This document shows, piece after piece, positions 32,598 to 41,554 of a stretch of DNA of 53,803 nucleotides. The stretch spans positions 1-53,803 of the forward strand of contig NZ_FRDM01000026.1 in the NCBI RefSeq assembly GCF_900143215.1, given 5' to 3'. The number at the start of each line of letters is the position of its first letter. Position 1 is the stretch's first letter. Below the pieces are notes generated by a model. The model did no database searches. It was given only the letters and a program-made list of their open reading frames with translations, and was not told where the DNA came from. The stretch comes from Geodermatophilus obscurus. GTDB lineage: Bacteria; Actinomycetota; Actinomycetes; Mycobacteriales; Geodermatophilaceae. The translations under genes and the position numbers were made by a program.

Positions 32598-33560
32598 GTG
32601 ATCCGCACACCGCTGACCCGCACCTTCTCCCTGGCCGCACCGGTCGTCGGGGCACCGATGGCCGGTGTGGCCGGCGGCGCGCTGGCCCGGGCCGTCTCGC
32701 TGGGCGGGGGCCTCGGGATGATCGGCGTCGGCAACGCCGCCACGACGGACTTCGTCGCCGAGCAGGCGGCCATCCCGGCGGCCGACGGCCTGCCGTTCGG
32801 CATCGGCCTCATGGCCTGGGCGCTGGCCGAACGCCCCGAGCTGCTCGACGCGACGATCACGGCGGGCCCGGCACTGGTGTCGGTCTCCTTCGGGGACCCC
32901 GCACCCGCCGCCGCCCGGCTGCACGAGGCAGGCATCGCCGTCGCCGCGCAGGTGAACACCGCCGACGACGTCCGGCGGGCGCAGGCGGCGGGGGTGGACG
33001 TGCTCGTCGCCCAGGGCACCGAGGCCGGCGGCCACACCGGGCACCGGGCCACCCTGCCCCTGCTGCAGGAGGTGCTGACCCTGGCCGACCGCCCGGTGCT
33101 CGCCGCCGGCGGCATCGCGACCGGTACGGGCATGGCCGCGGCCCTGGCGGCCGGCGCTGCCGGGGTGTGGATCGGGACGCCGCTGCTGGCCTGCCCCGAG
33201 GGGCTCAACTCCCCCGCCGCCCGCGCCCGCGTCTGCGCGGCCGCCGGCGAGGAGACGGTGCTGACCCGCGCCTTCGACGTCGCACAGGGCCTGGCCTGGC
33301 CCGAGCGGTGGCCGGGGCGGGCGATCGTCAACGACTTCTGCCGCGAGTGGCACGGCCGGGAGGCCGAGCTTGCCCGCGACCCCGACGCCGCCCGGAGCGT
33401 GATCGAGGCCCGGCGCACCGGCGATCTGTCCGCAGCGCCGCTCTACGCCGGGGAGTCGGTCGGCCTGGTCACCGGCGAACGGCCCGCGGCCGACGTCGTC
33501 CGGGAGATGGCAGCCGGTGCCGAGCGAGCGCTACGGGCGGCCTGCGACCTGCTGAGCTGA
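32598..33560 (+). CDS. Nitronate monooxygenase family protein
   Basis: A 320-residue FMN TIM barrel. APVVGAPMAGVAGGALARAVSLGGGLGMIG is the family N-terminus, with GLPFGIGLMAWAL next. VLVAQGTEAGGHTGH carries the FMN-phosphate and substrate His motif, and [33 protein letters not shown] is in the expected place. It likely oxidises alkyl nitronates, detoxifying propionate-3-nitronate-like compounds. GTG 32598 is the start. It overlaps the convergent DsbA-like gene by 30 bp. Confidence 0.88.
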   Translation: MIRTPLTRTFSLAAPVVGAPMAGVAGGALARAVSLGGGLGMIGVGNAATTDFVAEQAAIPAADGLPFGIGLMAWALAERPELLDATITAGPALVSVSFGDPAPAAARLHEAGIAVAAQVNTADDVRRAQAAGVDVLVAQGTEAGGHTGHRATLPLLQEVLTLADRPVLAAGGIATGTGMAAALAAGAAGVWIGTPLLACPEGLNSPAARARVCAAAGEETVLTRAFDVAQGLAWPERWPGRAIVNDFCREWHGREAELARDPDAARSVIEARRTGDLSAAPLYAGESVGLVTGERPAADVVREMAAGAERALRAACDLLS

Positions 33561-34199
33561 CCGCGCGGTGTCGGACCAGGCCCGCTCCAGGAGCTGCAGC
33601 AGCAGGTCGGCGGGCTGGGCGCCGGCGGCGCCGTACCTGCGGTCGACGACGAAGAAGGGGACGCCGGTCGCGCCGAGCTGCTGCGCGGTGCGGATGTCGT
33701 CGAGGACCGCGGCGCGGTACCGGTGGTCGGCGAGCGCGGCGCGCACCTCGGTCTCGTCCAGGCCGGCCTCCACCGCCAGCGCGGCGAGGGAGTCGCCGTC
33801 GAAGACCGAACGCCCCTCCGCGAAGTGCGCGTGCAGCAGCCGCTCCTTCACCGCACCCTGCAGCCCGCGCTCGGCGGCGAGGTGGATCAGCTCGTGGGCC
33901 GGCAGCGTGTTGCCGCTGACGCCGTTCGCCAGGTCGTAGTGCAGGCCCTCAGCGGCGGCGGTCTCCTCGACGTGCCGCATCATCTCGCGCACGTCCTCGA
34001 CCGGGCGGCCGAACTTGGCGGCCAGCGCAGGGAGGGTCCGGTGGGTCTCGCCCTCGGGGATGCTCGGGTCGAGCTGGAAGGACCGCCAGACGACCTGGAC
34101 CTCGTCGCGGTGCGGGAACCGCTCCAGCGCGGCCTCCAGCCTTCGCTTGCCGATGTAGCACCACGGACAGACGACGTCGGACCAGACCTCTACCTGCAT
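33531..34199 (-). CDS. DsbA-family (FrnE-like) thioredoxin-fold oxidoreductase
   Basis: A 222-residue cytosolic protein with no signal peptide. MQVEVWSDVVCPWCYIGKRRLEAAL gives the CPWC active site (Cys11, Cys14). The helical insertion (EVQVVWRSFQLDPSIP to ERLLHAHFAEG) and the cis-Pro loop GATGVPFFVVDRRYG are FrnE/DsbA-like. It is predicted to handle disulfides or isomerisation with mycothiol in the cytosol. ATG 34199 is preceded by a small dyad (GCTCAA-N6-TTGAGC, 34204-34221). Confidence 0.87.
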   Translation of the reverse strand: MQVEVWSDVVCPWCYIGKRRLEAALERFPHRDEVQVVWRSFQLDPSIPEGETHRTLPALAAKFGRPVEDVREMMRHVEETAAAEGLHYDLANGVSGNTLPAHELIHLAAERGLQGAVKERLLHAHFAEGRSVFDGDSLAALAVEAGLDETEVRAALADHRYRAAVLDDIRTAQQLGATGVPFFVVDRRYGAAGAQPADLLLQLLERAWSDTARSAQQVAGRP

Positions 34200-34246
34200 G
34201 ACCGCTCAAAGGCGGTTGAGCTGTCAAGCATTCCGCTCCGCGCGAG

Positions 34247-34326
34247 GATCAGGTGACCTGATCGCGAAGCGTCCTCCCGCACGTTCCACGGTGAGGGAGG
34301 ACACCGCATGATCAGGTCACCTGATC
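34247..34326. repeat. Twin 17-bp palindromes flanking a nested inverted repeat
   Basis: GATCAGGTGACCTGATC (34247-34263) and GATCAGGTCACCTGATC (34310-34326) are each perfect palindromes about a central base, and each is the exact reverse complement of the other. Between them GTCCTCCC (34270-34277) pairs with GGGAGGAC (34294-34301). The block lies between the FKBP stop and the DsbA-like gene, both on the minus strand. It could be a paired operator for the DsbA-like gene, a terminator for the FKBP gene, or both. Confidence 0.7.
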
Positions 34327-34342
34327 CCGGCGGGCCCTCGGG

Positions 34343-34720
34343 CTACCGGACGCCGACGAGGTCGACGACGAAGACCAGCGTCGCGCCGGGCTTGATGACC
34401 CCGCCGGCGCCGCGGTCGCCGTAGGCCTTGTGCGGCGGGATGGTGAGCCGGCGGCGGCCGCCGACGCGCATGCCGGCCATGCCCTCGTCCCAACCCTGGA
34501 TGACCATGCCGACGCCGAGCCGGAACTCCAGCGGGTCGCCGCGGTCCCAGGAGGCGTCGAACTGCTCACCGCCGTCGTGGGTGACGCCGACGTAGTGCGC
34601 GCTGACCAGGTCACCGGCCTTGGCCTCGGGGCCGTCGCCGACGGTGATGTCCTCGATCACCAGGTCGTCGGGCGCGGGGCCGGTCGGCGGCTCGACGTCG
34701 GGGCGGGTGGGCTGGGACAT
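34343..34720 (-). CDS. FKBP-type peptidyl-prolyl cis-trans isomerase
   Basis: A 125-residue single-domain FKBP. LVIEDITVGDGPEAKAGDLVSAHYVGVTHDGGEQFDASWDRGDPLEF, GMVIQGWDEGMAGMRVGGRRRLTIPPHKAYGDRG and IKPGATLVFVVDLVGV cover the whole fold. The drug/proline-pocket residues Tyr, Phe, Asp, Val-Ile and Trp are present. It is cytosolic and helps protein folding. ATG 34720 has CTGGAGA five bases upstream. The divergent VOC gene begins 98 bp away. Confidence 0.92.
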   Translation of the reverse strand: MSQPTRPDVEPPTGPAPDDLVIEDITVGDGPEAKAGDLVSAHYVGVTHDGGEQFDASWDRGDPLEFRLGVGMVIQGWDEGMAGMRVGGRRRLTIPPHKAYGDRGAGGVIKPGATLVFVVDLVGVR

Positions 34721-34818
34721 CGGTTCTCCAGAGGAACGGCGCCGGGTGGGTCCCGACGGTCGGCTCCCATCCAAACAGCGGTTCCACCGGGTCGCCGGGC
34801 GGACTACGGTCCGGCGGC

Positions 34819-35208
34819 GTGATCGACCACCTGGGGCTGCAGTCCGCCGACGTCCCGGCCGCCGCGGCCTTCTACACCACGGTGTTCGCGCCGGCGGGCC
34901 TGCGCGAGGCGATGCGGTACGAGACGCCGGGCGGCCCCGTGGTGGGGATGTGCGGCCCCGACGGGCACCCCCAGCTGTGGCTGAGCCCGCTGGCCGAGGG
35001 CACCGAGCGTCCGGTGCACCTGGCGCTGCGGGCGCCGTCGCGGGAAGCGGTGGACCAGGTGTTCGCGCTGGTCCGCGAGCAGGGTGCCGAGGTGCTGCAC
35101 GAGCCGCGGATCTGGCCGGAGTACCACCCCGGCTACTACGGCGTCTTCTTCCGGGACCCCGACGGCAACAACGTCGAGGCGGTGCACCACACGCCCCCGG
35201 AGGGCTGA
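34819..35208 (+). CDS. VOC-superfamily (glyoxalase/dioxygenase-like) protein
   Basis: A 129-residue paired beta-alpha-beta-beta-beta protein: MIDHLGLQSADVPAAAAFYTTVFAPAG starts with a possible metal-ligand His. VHLALRAPSREAVDQVFALV is the second module, and YYGVFFRDPDGNNVEAVHH has the classic DPDGN-x-E ligand. The substrate is unknown. GTG 34819 is the start. Its stop TGA is directly followed by the stop (TCA on this strand) of the convergent SDR gene, with no gap. Confidence 0.85.
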   Translation: MIDHLGLQSADVPAAAAFYTTVFAPAGLREAMRYETPGGPVVGMCGPDGHPQLWLSPLAEGTERPVHLALRAPSREAVDQVFALVREQGAEVLHEPRIWPEYHPGYYGVFFRDPDGNNVEAVHHTPPEG

Positions 35209-35955
35209 TCAGCGGCCACCGGTGACGTCGAGCACGCTGCCGGTGCAGTAGCCCGCGCCGTCGCCGAGCAGCCACAGCACGGCGTCGGCCACCTCCTCCG
35301 CGCGACCGGCCCGGCCCATCGGCACCGTCGGCCCCAGCCGCGCGACCCGGTCGGGCTGGCCGCCGCTGGCGTGGATCTCCGTCTCGATGATCCCGGGCCG
35401 CACGACGTTGACCCGGACGCCCTCGCCGGCCACCTCGCGGGCCAGGCCGACCCCGAGGGTGTCGACGGCGCCCTTGCTGGCCGCGTAGTCGACGTACTCG
35501 CCGGGCGACCCGAGCCGGCTGGCGACGGAGGAGACCAGCACGATCGACCCGCCGGAGCCGCCGTGCCGGGTGGACATCCGCCGCACCGCCTCCCGGCAGC
35601 ACAGGACGGTGCCGAGCACGTTGACCGCCAGCATGCGCTGCACCCGCTCGGCGGTCAGCTCGTCGACCCGCGCCCGCCGGCCCACGATCCCGGCGTTGGC
35701 CACCAGCCCGGTCACCGGGCCCAGGCCCTCGGCGGCGGCGAAGGCGGCCAGCACGTCGTCCTCGACCGAGACGTCGGCGCGCACGGCACACGCGGTCCCG
35801 CCGGCGGCCTCGATGCCGGTCACGATGGCGGCGGCCGCGGCCTCGTCGTCCCGGAACGCCAGGGCGACCGACCACCCGGCCGCCGCCGCGGCGCGCGCGG
35901 TCGCCGCGCCGATGCCGCGGCTGCCGCCGGTCACGAGCACCACACCGGAGGGCAC
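35209..35955 (-). CDS. SDR-family NAD(P)-dependent oxidoreductase
   Basis: A classical short-chain dehydrogenase of 248 residues. The cofactor loop TGGSRGIG lies at 9-16, NAG in VANAGIVG at about 87-89, the catalytic Ser at 142-143, and Tyr157/Lys161 in DYAASK. The C-terminal GEGVRVNVVRPGIIETEIH and GYCTGSVLDVTGG are typical of FabG-like members. The substrate is not predictable. GTG 35955 was chosen because it starts just before the first beta strand. Confidence 0.88.
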   Translation of the reverse strand: MPSGVVLVTGGSRGIGAATARAAAAAGWSVALAFRDDEAAAAAIVTGIEAAGGTACAVRADVSVEDDVLAAFAAAEGLGPVTGLVANAGIVGRRARVDELTAERVQRMLAVNVLGTVLCCREAVRRMSTRHGGSGGSIVLVSSVASRLGSPGEYVDYAASKGAVDTLGVGLAREVAGEGVRVNVVRPGIIETEIHASGGQPDRVARLGPTVPMGRAGRAEEVADAVLWLLGDGAGYCTGSVLDVTGGR

Positions 35956-36019
35956 GGTCGGACCGTAGCGCGGCGCGGGTGCGGGTGCGGGGCGCCGCAC
36001 GCCGTGCTGGGCTGGGCGC

Positions 36020-37732
36020 ATGCCCGCCGACCCCCCGTGGTGGACCCGCGCCGTCGTCTACCAGGTCTACCCGCGCTCGTTCCAGGACTCCGACGGCGAC
36101 GGGATCGGCGACCTCGGCGGCATCCTGCAGCGCGCCGACCACCTCGCCGACCTGGGCGTCGACGTCGTCTGGCTCTCGCCGATCTACCCCTCGCCGCAGG
36201 CCGACAACGGCTACGACATCAGCGACTACACCGACGTCGACCCGCTGTTCGGCTCGCTGGCGCAGCTCGACGAGCTGATCACCGCCCTGCACGCGCGGGG
36301 GCTCAAGCTGGTGATGGACCTGGTGGTCAACCACACCAGCGACCGGCACCCGTGGTTCGAAGAGAGCAGAGCGTCCCGTGCCTCACCGAAGCGCGACTGG
36401 TACTGGTGGCGGCCGCCCCGGGAGGGCAGGGCGGCGGGGCAGCCCGGCGCCGAGCCGACCAACTGGCACTCGTACTTCTCCGGCCCGACCTGGGAGCTCG
36501 ACGAGGCCAGAGGCGAGTACTACCTGCACCTGTTCGCGCGGGAGCAGCCGGACCTGAACTGGGAGAACCCGGAGGTCCGCCACGCGGTGTACGCGATGAT
36601 GCGGGGCTGGCTCGACCGCGGCGTCGACGGGTTCCGCATGGACGTCATCAACATGATCAGCAAGGACGTCGCCCCGGACGGCTCGCTGCGCGACGGGCCT
36701 CCGCTGCCGGGCCTGCCCTACGGCGACGGGACGGGGTCCTTCCTGTGCGGGCCGCGGATCCACGAGTTCCTGCAGGAGATGCACCGCGAGGTGTTCGCGG
36801 GACATCCCGAGCAGCTCCTGCTGGTCGGCGAGATGCCGGGCGTGACGGTGGAGCAGGCCCGGCTGTTCACCGACCCGGCGCGGGCCGAGGTGGACATGGT
36901 GTTCCAGTTCGAGCACGTCGGCCTGGACTTCGACGAGTCCAAGTGGCGCCCACGCCCGCTGCGGATGCGCGACCTCAAGGCCTCCTTCGGCCGCTGGCAG
37001 GCGGGGCTGGCCGACGTCGGCTGGAACTCCCTCTACTGGGACAACCACGACCAGCCGCGGGCGGTCTCCCGCTTCGGCGACGACTCACCCCGGTACCGGC
37101 GTGACTCCGCGACCTGCCTGGCCACCCTGCTGCACCTGCACCGGGGAACGCCCTACGTCTACCAGGGCGAGGAGATCGGGATGGCCAACGCCCCGTTCGA
37201 CAGCATCGACGACTTCCGGGACGTCGAGTCGCTCAACCACTTCGCGCAGGCGGTCGCGCACGGCGAGGACCCGGAGGCGGTGCTGGCCGCGCTGCGCCGG
37301 ATGAGCCGGGACAACGCGCGGACGCCGGTGCAGTGGGACGGCTCGCCAAGCGCCGGCTTCACCACCGGGACGCCGTGGATCCCGGTCAACCCCGACGCCA
37401 CCGAGTGGAACGCCGCGGCCCAGCGCGCCGACCCGGCCTCGGTGTTCGCCCACCACAAGCGGCTGATCACGCTGCGGCACACCGATCCGGTGGTCGCGCT
37501 CGGCGACTTCACCATGCTGCTGCCCGAGCACGACGAGCTGTACGCCTTCACCCGCAGACTGGACGGCGCGGCGCTGCTCGTCGTCTGCAACCTCGGCGCC
37601 TCGACCCACCCGCTGGGCGAGCTGCTGCCCGAGGCGGTCGCCGCGGAGCTGGTGCTGGGCAACCTGACCGACGACGGCGACCCCGCCGTCCTGCGGCCGT
37701 GGGAGGCGCGGGTGCTGCGCCCCGTTGACTGA
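36020..37732 (+). CDS. GH13 alpha-glucosidase / oligo-1,6-glucosidase family
   Basis: A 570-residue GH13 enzyme that cleaves alpha-glucosidic bonds in small oligosaccharides. Conserved regions are AVVYQVYPRSFQDSDGDG, DLVVNHTS (100-107), GFRMDVIN with nucleophile Asp208, LLVGEM with acid/base Glu271, and WDNHDQPR with Asp344. The AB-domain layout matches alpha-glucosidase/trehalose-6-phosphate-hydrolase-like subfamilies. It has no signal peptide and acts on imported sugars. It heads a sugar cluster with the opposite-strand MGH1-like hydrolase. ATG 36020 is the start. Confidence 0.9.
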   Translation: MPADPPWWTRAVVYQVYPRSFQDSDGDGIGDLGGILQRADHLADLGVDVVWLSPIYPSPQADNGYDISDYTDVDPLFGSLAQLDELITALHARGLKLVMDLVVNHTSDRHPWFEESRASRASPKRDWYWWRPPREGRAAGQPGAEPTNWHSYFSGPTWELDEARGEYYLHLFAREQPDLNWENPEVRHAVYAMMRGWLDRGVDGFRMDVINMISKDVAPDGSLRDGPPLPGLPYGDGTGSFLCGPRIHEFLQEMHREVFAGHPEQLLLVGEMPGVTVEQARLFTDPARAEVDMVFQFEHVGLDFDESKWRPRPLRMRDLKASFGRWQAGLADVGWNSLYWDNHDQPRAVSRFGDDSPRYRRDSATCLATLLHLHRGTPYVYQGEEIGMANAPFDSIDDFRDVESLNHFAQAVAHGEDPEAVLAALRRMSRDNARTPVQWDGSPSAGFTTGTPWIPVNPDATEWNAAAQRADPASVFAHHKRLITLRHTDPVVALGDFTMLLPEHDELYAFTRRLDGAALLVVCNLGASTHPLGELLPEAVAAELVLGNLTDDGDPAVLRPWEARVLRPVD

Positions 37733-37746
37733 GCGGCCCTGCTCGC

Positions 37747-37803
37747 GGCCCCGTCCAGGGGCCCGCCCCGAGCCTGCGAGGGGTGGGGAGGACGGGGTCC
37801 TTC
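37747..37803 (-). repeat. Directional 3'-end GC hairpin repeat, copy E
   Basis: On the minus strand it begins within the TGA stop of the hydrolase gene (TGAAGGACCCCGTCC). It continues TCCCCACCCCTCGCAGGCTCG and closes GGGGCGGGCCCCTGGACGGGG. It is the cleanest copy of the family and separates two convergent genes. Confidence 0.78.
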
Positions 37804-39153
37804 AGCACCCCAGCAGCAGGTCCAGCGCCGCCGCCGCCGTCCAGGACTGGTCGGCGCTGCCGAGCGGCTCACCCGTGAGCGGCTCGTGGTACTCCGCGAA
37901 CGACCCCCCGGCCAGCTGGTCGAGCAGCGCCCGGCGCAGCGGCGCGGCGACGTCCGTCCGGCCGCGCCGCTGCAGCAGCCACACGAAGAGCCAGGTGACC
38001 ACCGGCCAGCTGGGGCCGCGCCAGTACGCGCGGGGCCGGAACCCCGGCGACGCCGGGGTGGCGCTCGGCAGGACGGCGTGCCGCAGCCCGGGGTGCCCGG
38101 TCCAGCGCTCGGACCGCAGCAGCGCCACCATGTCGCGCTCGGTCGCCGTCCCCAGGCCGCCGCAGAGGAGCGGGCGAACCCGGCCACCGTCTCCGCGCGC
38201 AGCGGCTCGCCGGTCCGCAGGTCGGTGTCCAGCGCCAGCCCGAGCTCGGCGTCCACGCTGCCGGCGACGCCGGCCCGGAAGCGCGCGGCGTGCTCCTCGA
38301 GCTCGGCAACCTCGCCGGTCCCCAGGTCCCGGGCGATCCCGGCCAGCGCACCGCTCGCCGCCGCGAGCACGGCGGAGGCGAGGACATCGGTGACGAGAAA
38401 GCTGCCCGTCGCGCGGATGCGCGCGCCGTCGTACCGGGCCCGCCGCAGCTCCTCGACCCCGGTCAGATAGCGGTCGTACTCGAGCCGGGTGGGGCGCTGG
38501 GCTGCGTCACGGACGATGCGGGTGTCCCGGCGCCGGTAGGGCGGCAGGTCGGGGTCGACGGCGACGCGGGACCACGGCCCGTCCCACCGCGGGGAGTTGT
38601 CCATCCCGCTCTCCCAGCCGTGGTGGATGGTGAGCAGGCCGGTGGCGTGCGGGTCGCGCTCGCGCACGAGGTAGCGGTGCCAGGCCAGCAGCCGGCGGTA
38701 GGCCCCCGGCAGCCAGGCGCGGACGCGGGCGGCCGCTGCGGGGCCGCGGCGCTCGGCGAGGGCCACGACGCGCTCCACGGCCAGGGCGTGCACGGGCGGC
38801 TGGCAGATGCCGCTGGTCCGGGGGACCACCGGGGCGTCGCCGGTGAGCTCCGCACACCCCCAGCGCTCCGGTCCCGGGGAGTAGTCGTGCTCGTCGGGGT
38901 CGAAGACGATGTGCGGCAGCATCCCGGTGCGCCACTGCCCGGTGAACAGGTGGTCCAGCTCGGCGCACGCCCGGTCCGGATCGAGGTGCGCGAGGCCGAC
39001 CGAGACGAACGCGGCGTCCCAGCTCCACTGGTGCGGGTAGAGGTCCGGGGCGGCCCGGACCATGACCCCGGTGTCGTTCGCCCGCAGGACGGCGGCGGCG
39101 CGGGCGGCGAGCTCGGCGCCGCGGTGGACCGCGAGGTCGTCGACGGCGATCAC
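37802..39153 (-). pseudogene. MGH1/GH63-like glycoside hydrolase, split by a one-base deletion
   Basis: Two frames together give one full (alpha/alpha)6 hydrolase of about 450 residues. Frame 1 runs from GTG 39153 (RBS GACGGGAG) through PHQWSWDAAFVSVGLAHLDPDRA, TGMLPHIVF, GWESGMDNSPRWD and TVAGFA. The family then expects PLLCGGLGTATERDMVALL, which is found in frame 2. One C is missing from the run at plus 38172-38174. Frame 2 continues WTGHPGLRHAVLPSATPASPG, YWRGPSWPVVTWLF and ends DLLLGC. It is related to glucosylglycerate/mannosylglycerate-type hydrolases and debranching enzymes. It may be a sequencing error or true inactivation. Confidence 0.8.
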
Positions 39154-39166
39154 GGGGCGGCTCCCG

Positions 39167-39973
39167 TCACGCGGCGACCCGTCGCGCCGACCGCAGCATC
39201 GCCGTCGCCCGAGGGAGCACCCGGGCGGGGTCCCCGGACGGCCGGCACTCGAAGGCGAGCCAGCCGCCGTAGCCGATCCCCTCCAGGCAGCGCAGCAGCG
39301 CCGCCCAGTCCAGGTGGCCGGCGCCGGGCTCGAGGCGGTTGCTGTCGGAGAGCTGCACGTGGCCGATGCGGTCGGCGTCCGCGCGCAGCGCCGCCGGCGG
39401 GTCGGCCTCCTCGATGTTCATGTGGTAGGTGTCCGCGCCCACCCGCACGCTGTCCCACCCGGTCGCCCGCGCCAGCTCCGCCGCCTGCGCGACGGTGTTG
39501 ACCATGTGGTCCTCGTAGCGGTTGAGCGGCTCGAGCAGGAGGAGGACGCCCTCCCGGGCCGCGACCTCGCCCAGCCGGCCCAGCGCATCGAGCAGCACCT
39601 CGCGGTCGGCCTCGGCCGAGCGGGGCGGGGTGAACGGGGGCAGTCGGCGGGAGAAAATCCCCCAGGACGCCGGCGTCATCGCACCCACTCCACCCAGCTC
39701 GCCGATGACGGCGAGCTGGGTGGTCATGTTCGCCACCGCGTCGGCCCGGCGCTCCGGGTCGAAGTCGCCGATGAAGTGGTCCATGTCCACGCAGACCGTC
39801 GGCATCACGACGCCGTCGCGCTGGGCGGCCCGCAGCTCCGGCAGCCGCGCCCGCAGCGCGTGCCCGCCCGCCCCACGGAGTTCGATGGCGTCGAAACCCC
39901 AGGTGAGCGCCGCTTCCCACCTGGCCTGCATCGTGTCGCCGGGGAGCAGCTGCTCCTGGACGGCCAGTCTCAC
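39167..39973 (-). CDS. Sugar phosphate isomerase/epimerase-like TIM barrel (AP endonuclease 2 family)
   Basis: A 268-residue protein of the hydroxypyruvate-isomerase/xylose-isomerase-like superfamily. The metal-site stretches are LLLEPLNRYEDHMVNTV (Glu), VGADTYHMNIEEADP (Asp, His), HVQLSDSNRLEPGAGHLDW (His) and WLAFECRP (Glu). It likely isomerises or epimerises a sugar or hydroxyacid. GTG 39973 was chosen for GGCGGGGGG just upstream; GTG 39988 is possible. It precedes the split hydrolase by 13 bp, so they share a transcript divergent from the ABC operon. Confidence 0.82.
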   Translation of the reverse strand: MRLAVQEQLLPGDTMQARWEAALTWGFDAIELRGAGGHALRARLPELRAAQRDGVVMPTVCVDMDHFIGDFDPERRADAVANMTTQLAVIGELGGVGAMTPASWGIFSRRLPPFTPPRSAEADREVLLDALGRLGEVAAREGVLLLLEPLNRYEDHMVNTVAQAAELARATGWDSVRVGADTYHMNIEEADPPAALRADADRIGHVQLSDSNRLEPGAGHLDWAALLRCLEGIGYGGWLAFECRPSGDPARVLPRATAMLRSARRVAA

Positions 39974-40137
39974 GTGACCCCCCGCCACGTCGCGGTCGGC
40001 AGGTACGGGACCACTTTATCCGTGATCAGCGGCGCTTAATGCGTGTCGCGTCGACATAACCGGGTTGTGATCCAGCCATGTGACGAGCGGCTACTGTCCG
40101 GAGTCCGGCACCGACGCCGGCGACTCGAGGAGAGCTG
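39974..40137. other. Divergent intergenic region of the sugar cluster
   Basis: A 164-bp control region with A/T-rich patches (TTTATCC, CTTAATG, CATAACC) unusual for this genome. It has the imperfect dyad CCGTGATCA-GCGG near 40019-40031, TACTGT (40092-40097) as a possible -10, and a GAGGAGAG ribosome site before 40138. No exact repeated operator for the ROK regulator was found by eye. Confidence 0.4.
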
Positions 40138-41541
40138 ATGGGCGGGACGAAGCGGCAGGTCCAGGTCTCGGCGGCGGCGGTCGGGGTGACCGTCCTGCTC
40201 GCTGCCTGCGGTTCCGGCGACGGTGGCGGTGGGGGCGGCGACGAGGGCGGCCCGCTCACCGTGTGGACCCTGGAGAACCTCCCCGACCGCCTCGCCGCCC
40301 AGCAGGAGATCGCTGCCGCCTTCACCCAGAGCAGCGGCATCGAGGTCGAGCTCGTCGGCATCGACGAGGACCAGTTCAACCAGCTGCTCACCTCGTCGGC
40401 CGCCGCAGGGGAGCTGCCCGACGTCGTCGGCGCGCTGCCGCTGGCCGGCGTCCAGGCGCTCGCCGCCAACGAGCTCCTCGCCCCCGACGTGGCAGCCGAC
40501 GTGGTGGAGGGCCTGGGCGCCGACACCTTCTCCGAGCAGGCCCTCGAGCTGACCAGGGACGGGGACACGCAGCTCGCCGTCCCGAGCGACGGCTGGGCCC
40601 AGCTGCTCGTGTACCGCAAGGACCTCTTCGACGCCGCGGGCCTGGCCGCGCCGGAGACCTACGAGGGCATCCTGGCCGCGGCGCAGGCCCTCGACAGCCC
40701 GGAGCGGGCCGGCTTCACCGGCGCCACCGCGCCGAACGACGCCTTCACCCAGCAGACCTTCGAGCACCTCGCCCTCGGCAACGGCTGCCAGCTGGTGGAC
40801 GACGGGGGCGAGGTCACCCTCGACAGCGACGAGTGCGTCGCCGCGTTCCAGTTCTACGACCAGCTGATCACCGACTACTCGGTCTCGGGCACCCAGGACG
40901 TCGACACCACCCGCGCGGCCTACTTCGCGGGGCAGGCGGCGATGGTCGTCTGGTCGTCGTTCATCCTCGACGAGATGGCCGGCCTGCGGGCCGACGCGCT
41001 GCCCACCTGTCCCGAGTGCTCCGCCGACCCCGCCTTCCTCGCGAAGAACAGCGGCGTGGTGACGACCATCGCCGGCCCGGACGGGGACGAGGGGGCGCAG
41101 TTCGGCGAGGTCGTCTCCTGGGCCGTGACCGCCGACGCGCAGACCGACGCGGCCACGCAGTTCGTCACCTACATGATGGAGGACGGGTACGAGCAGTGGA
41201 TCGGCTTCTCGCCGGAGGGCAAGGTGCCGACCCGGCAGGGCACCGCCGACGAGCCGAGCCGCTTCATCGACGCCTGGGCCACCCTGCCCGCGGGCGTGGA
41301 CACGAAGGCACCGCTGTCGGACTTCTACTCGGCCGAGGTGCTCGACGCCCTGCGGAACGCCCCGGACACCATCTCCCCGTGGGGCATCCCCCAGGGACAG
41401 GGCGCCCTCGTCGGGGCCTCCCTCGGTGAGCTGCCCGTGCCGCAGTCGATCAGCGCGATGACCGGTGGCGAGCTCGACCCGCAGCAGGCGGCCCAGCAGG
41501 CGGCCGACGCGCTCCGCGAGATCGCCTCGTCCCTGGAATGA
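40138..41541 (+). CDS. ABC transporter sugar-binding lipoprotein
   Basis: A 467-residue family 1 extracellular solute-binding protein. The signal peptide and lipobox end VTVLLAAC (lipid-modified Cys24), followed by a Gly/Asp linker. The mature protein opens PLTVWTLENLPDRLAAQQEIAAAFTQSSGIEVELVGID, the usual first strand-helix-strand. ELPDVVGALPLAGVQALAANELLAP and QAAMVVWSSFILDEM are family signatures. It delivers an oligosaccharide or glycoside to the two permeases. It is first gene of the operon, 14 bp before the next. Confidence 0.9.
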   Translation: MGGTKRQVQVSAAAVGVTVLLAACGSGDGGGGGGDEGGPLTVWTLENLPDRLAAQQEIAAAFTQSSGIEVELVGIDEDQFNQLLTSSAAAGELPDVVGALPLAGVQALAANELLAPDVAADVVEGLGADTFSEQALELTRDGDTQLAVPSDGWAQLLVYRKDLFDAAGLAAPETYEGILAAAQALDSPERAGFTGATAPNDAFTQQTFEHLALGNGCQLVDDGGEVTLDSDECVAAFQFYDQLITDYSVSGTQDVDTTRAAYFAGQAAMVVWSSFILDEMAGLRADALPTCPECSADPAFLAKNSGVVTTIAGPDGDEGAQFGEVVSWAVTADAQTDAATQFVTYMMEDGYEQWIGFSPEGKVPTRQGTADEPSRFIDAWATLPAGVDTKAPLSDFYSAEVLDALRNAPDTISPWGIPQGQGALVGASLGELPVPQSISAMTGGELDPQQAAQQAADALREIASSLE

Positions 41542-41554
41542 CCGGGGCACCGCG

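Noticed and set aside
36727..36742. GACGGGGTCCTTCC inside the GH13 gene as an extra copy of the 3'-end repeat
   Set aside because: Only the outer motif is present, it lies inside coding sequence, and no matching arm or inner stem follows.
40092..40097. TTGTGA-TACTGT as a firm promoter for the sugar ABC operon
   Set aside because: The spacing between TTGTGA (40065-40070) and TACTGT is 21 bp, too long for a standard promoter.
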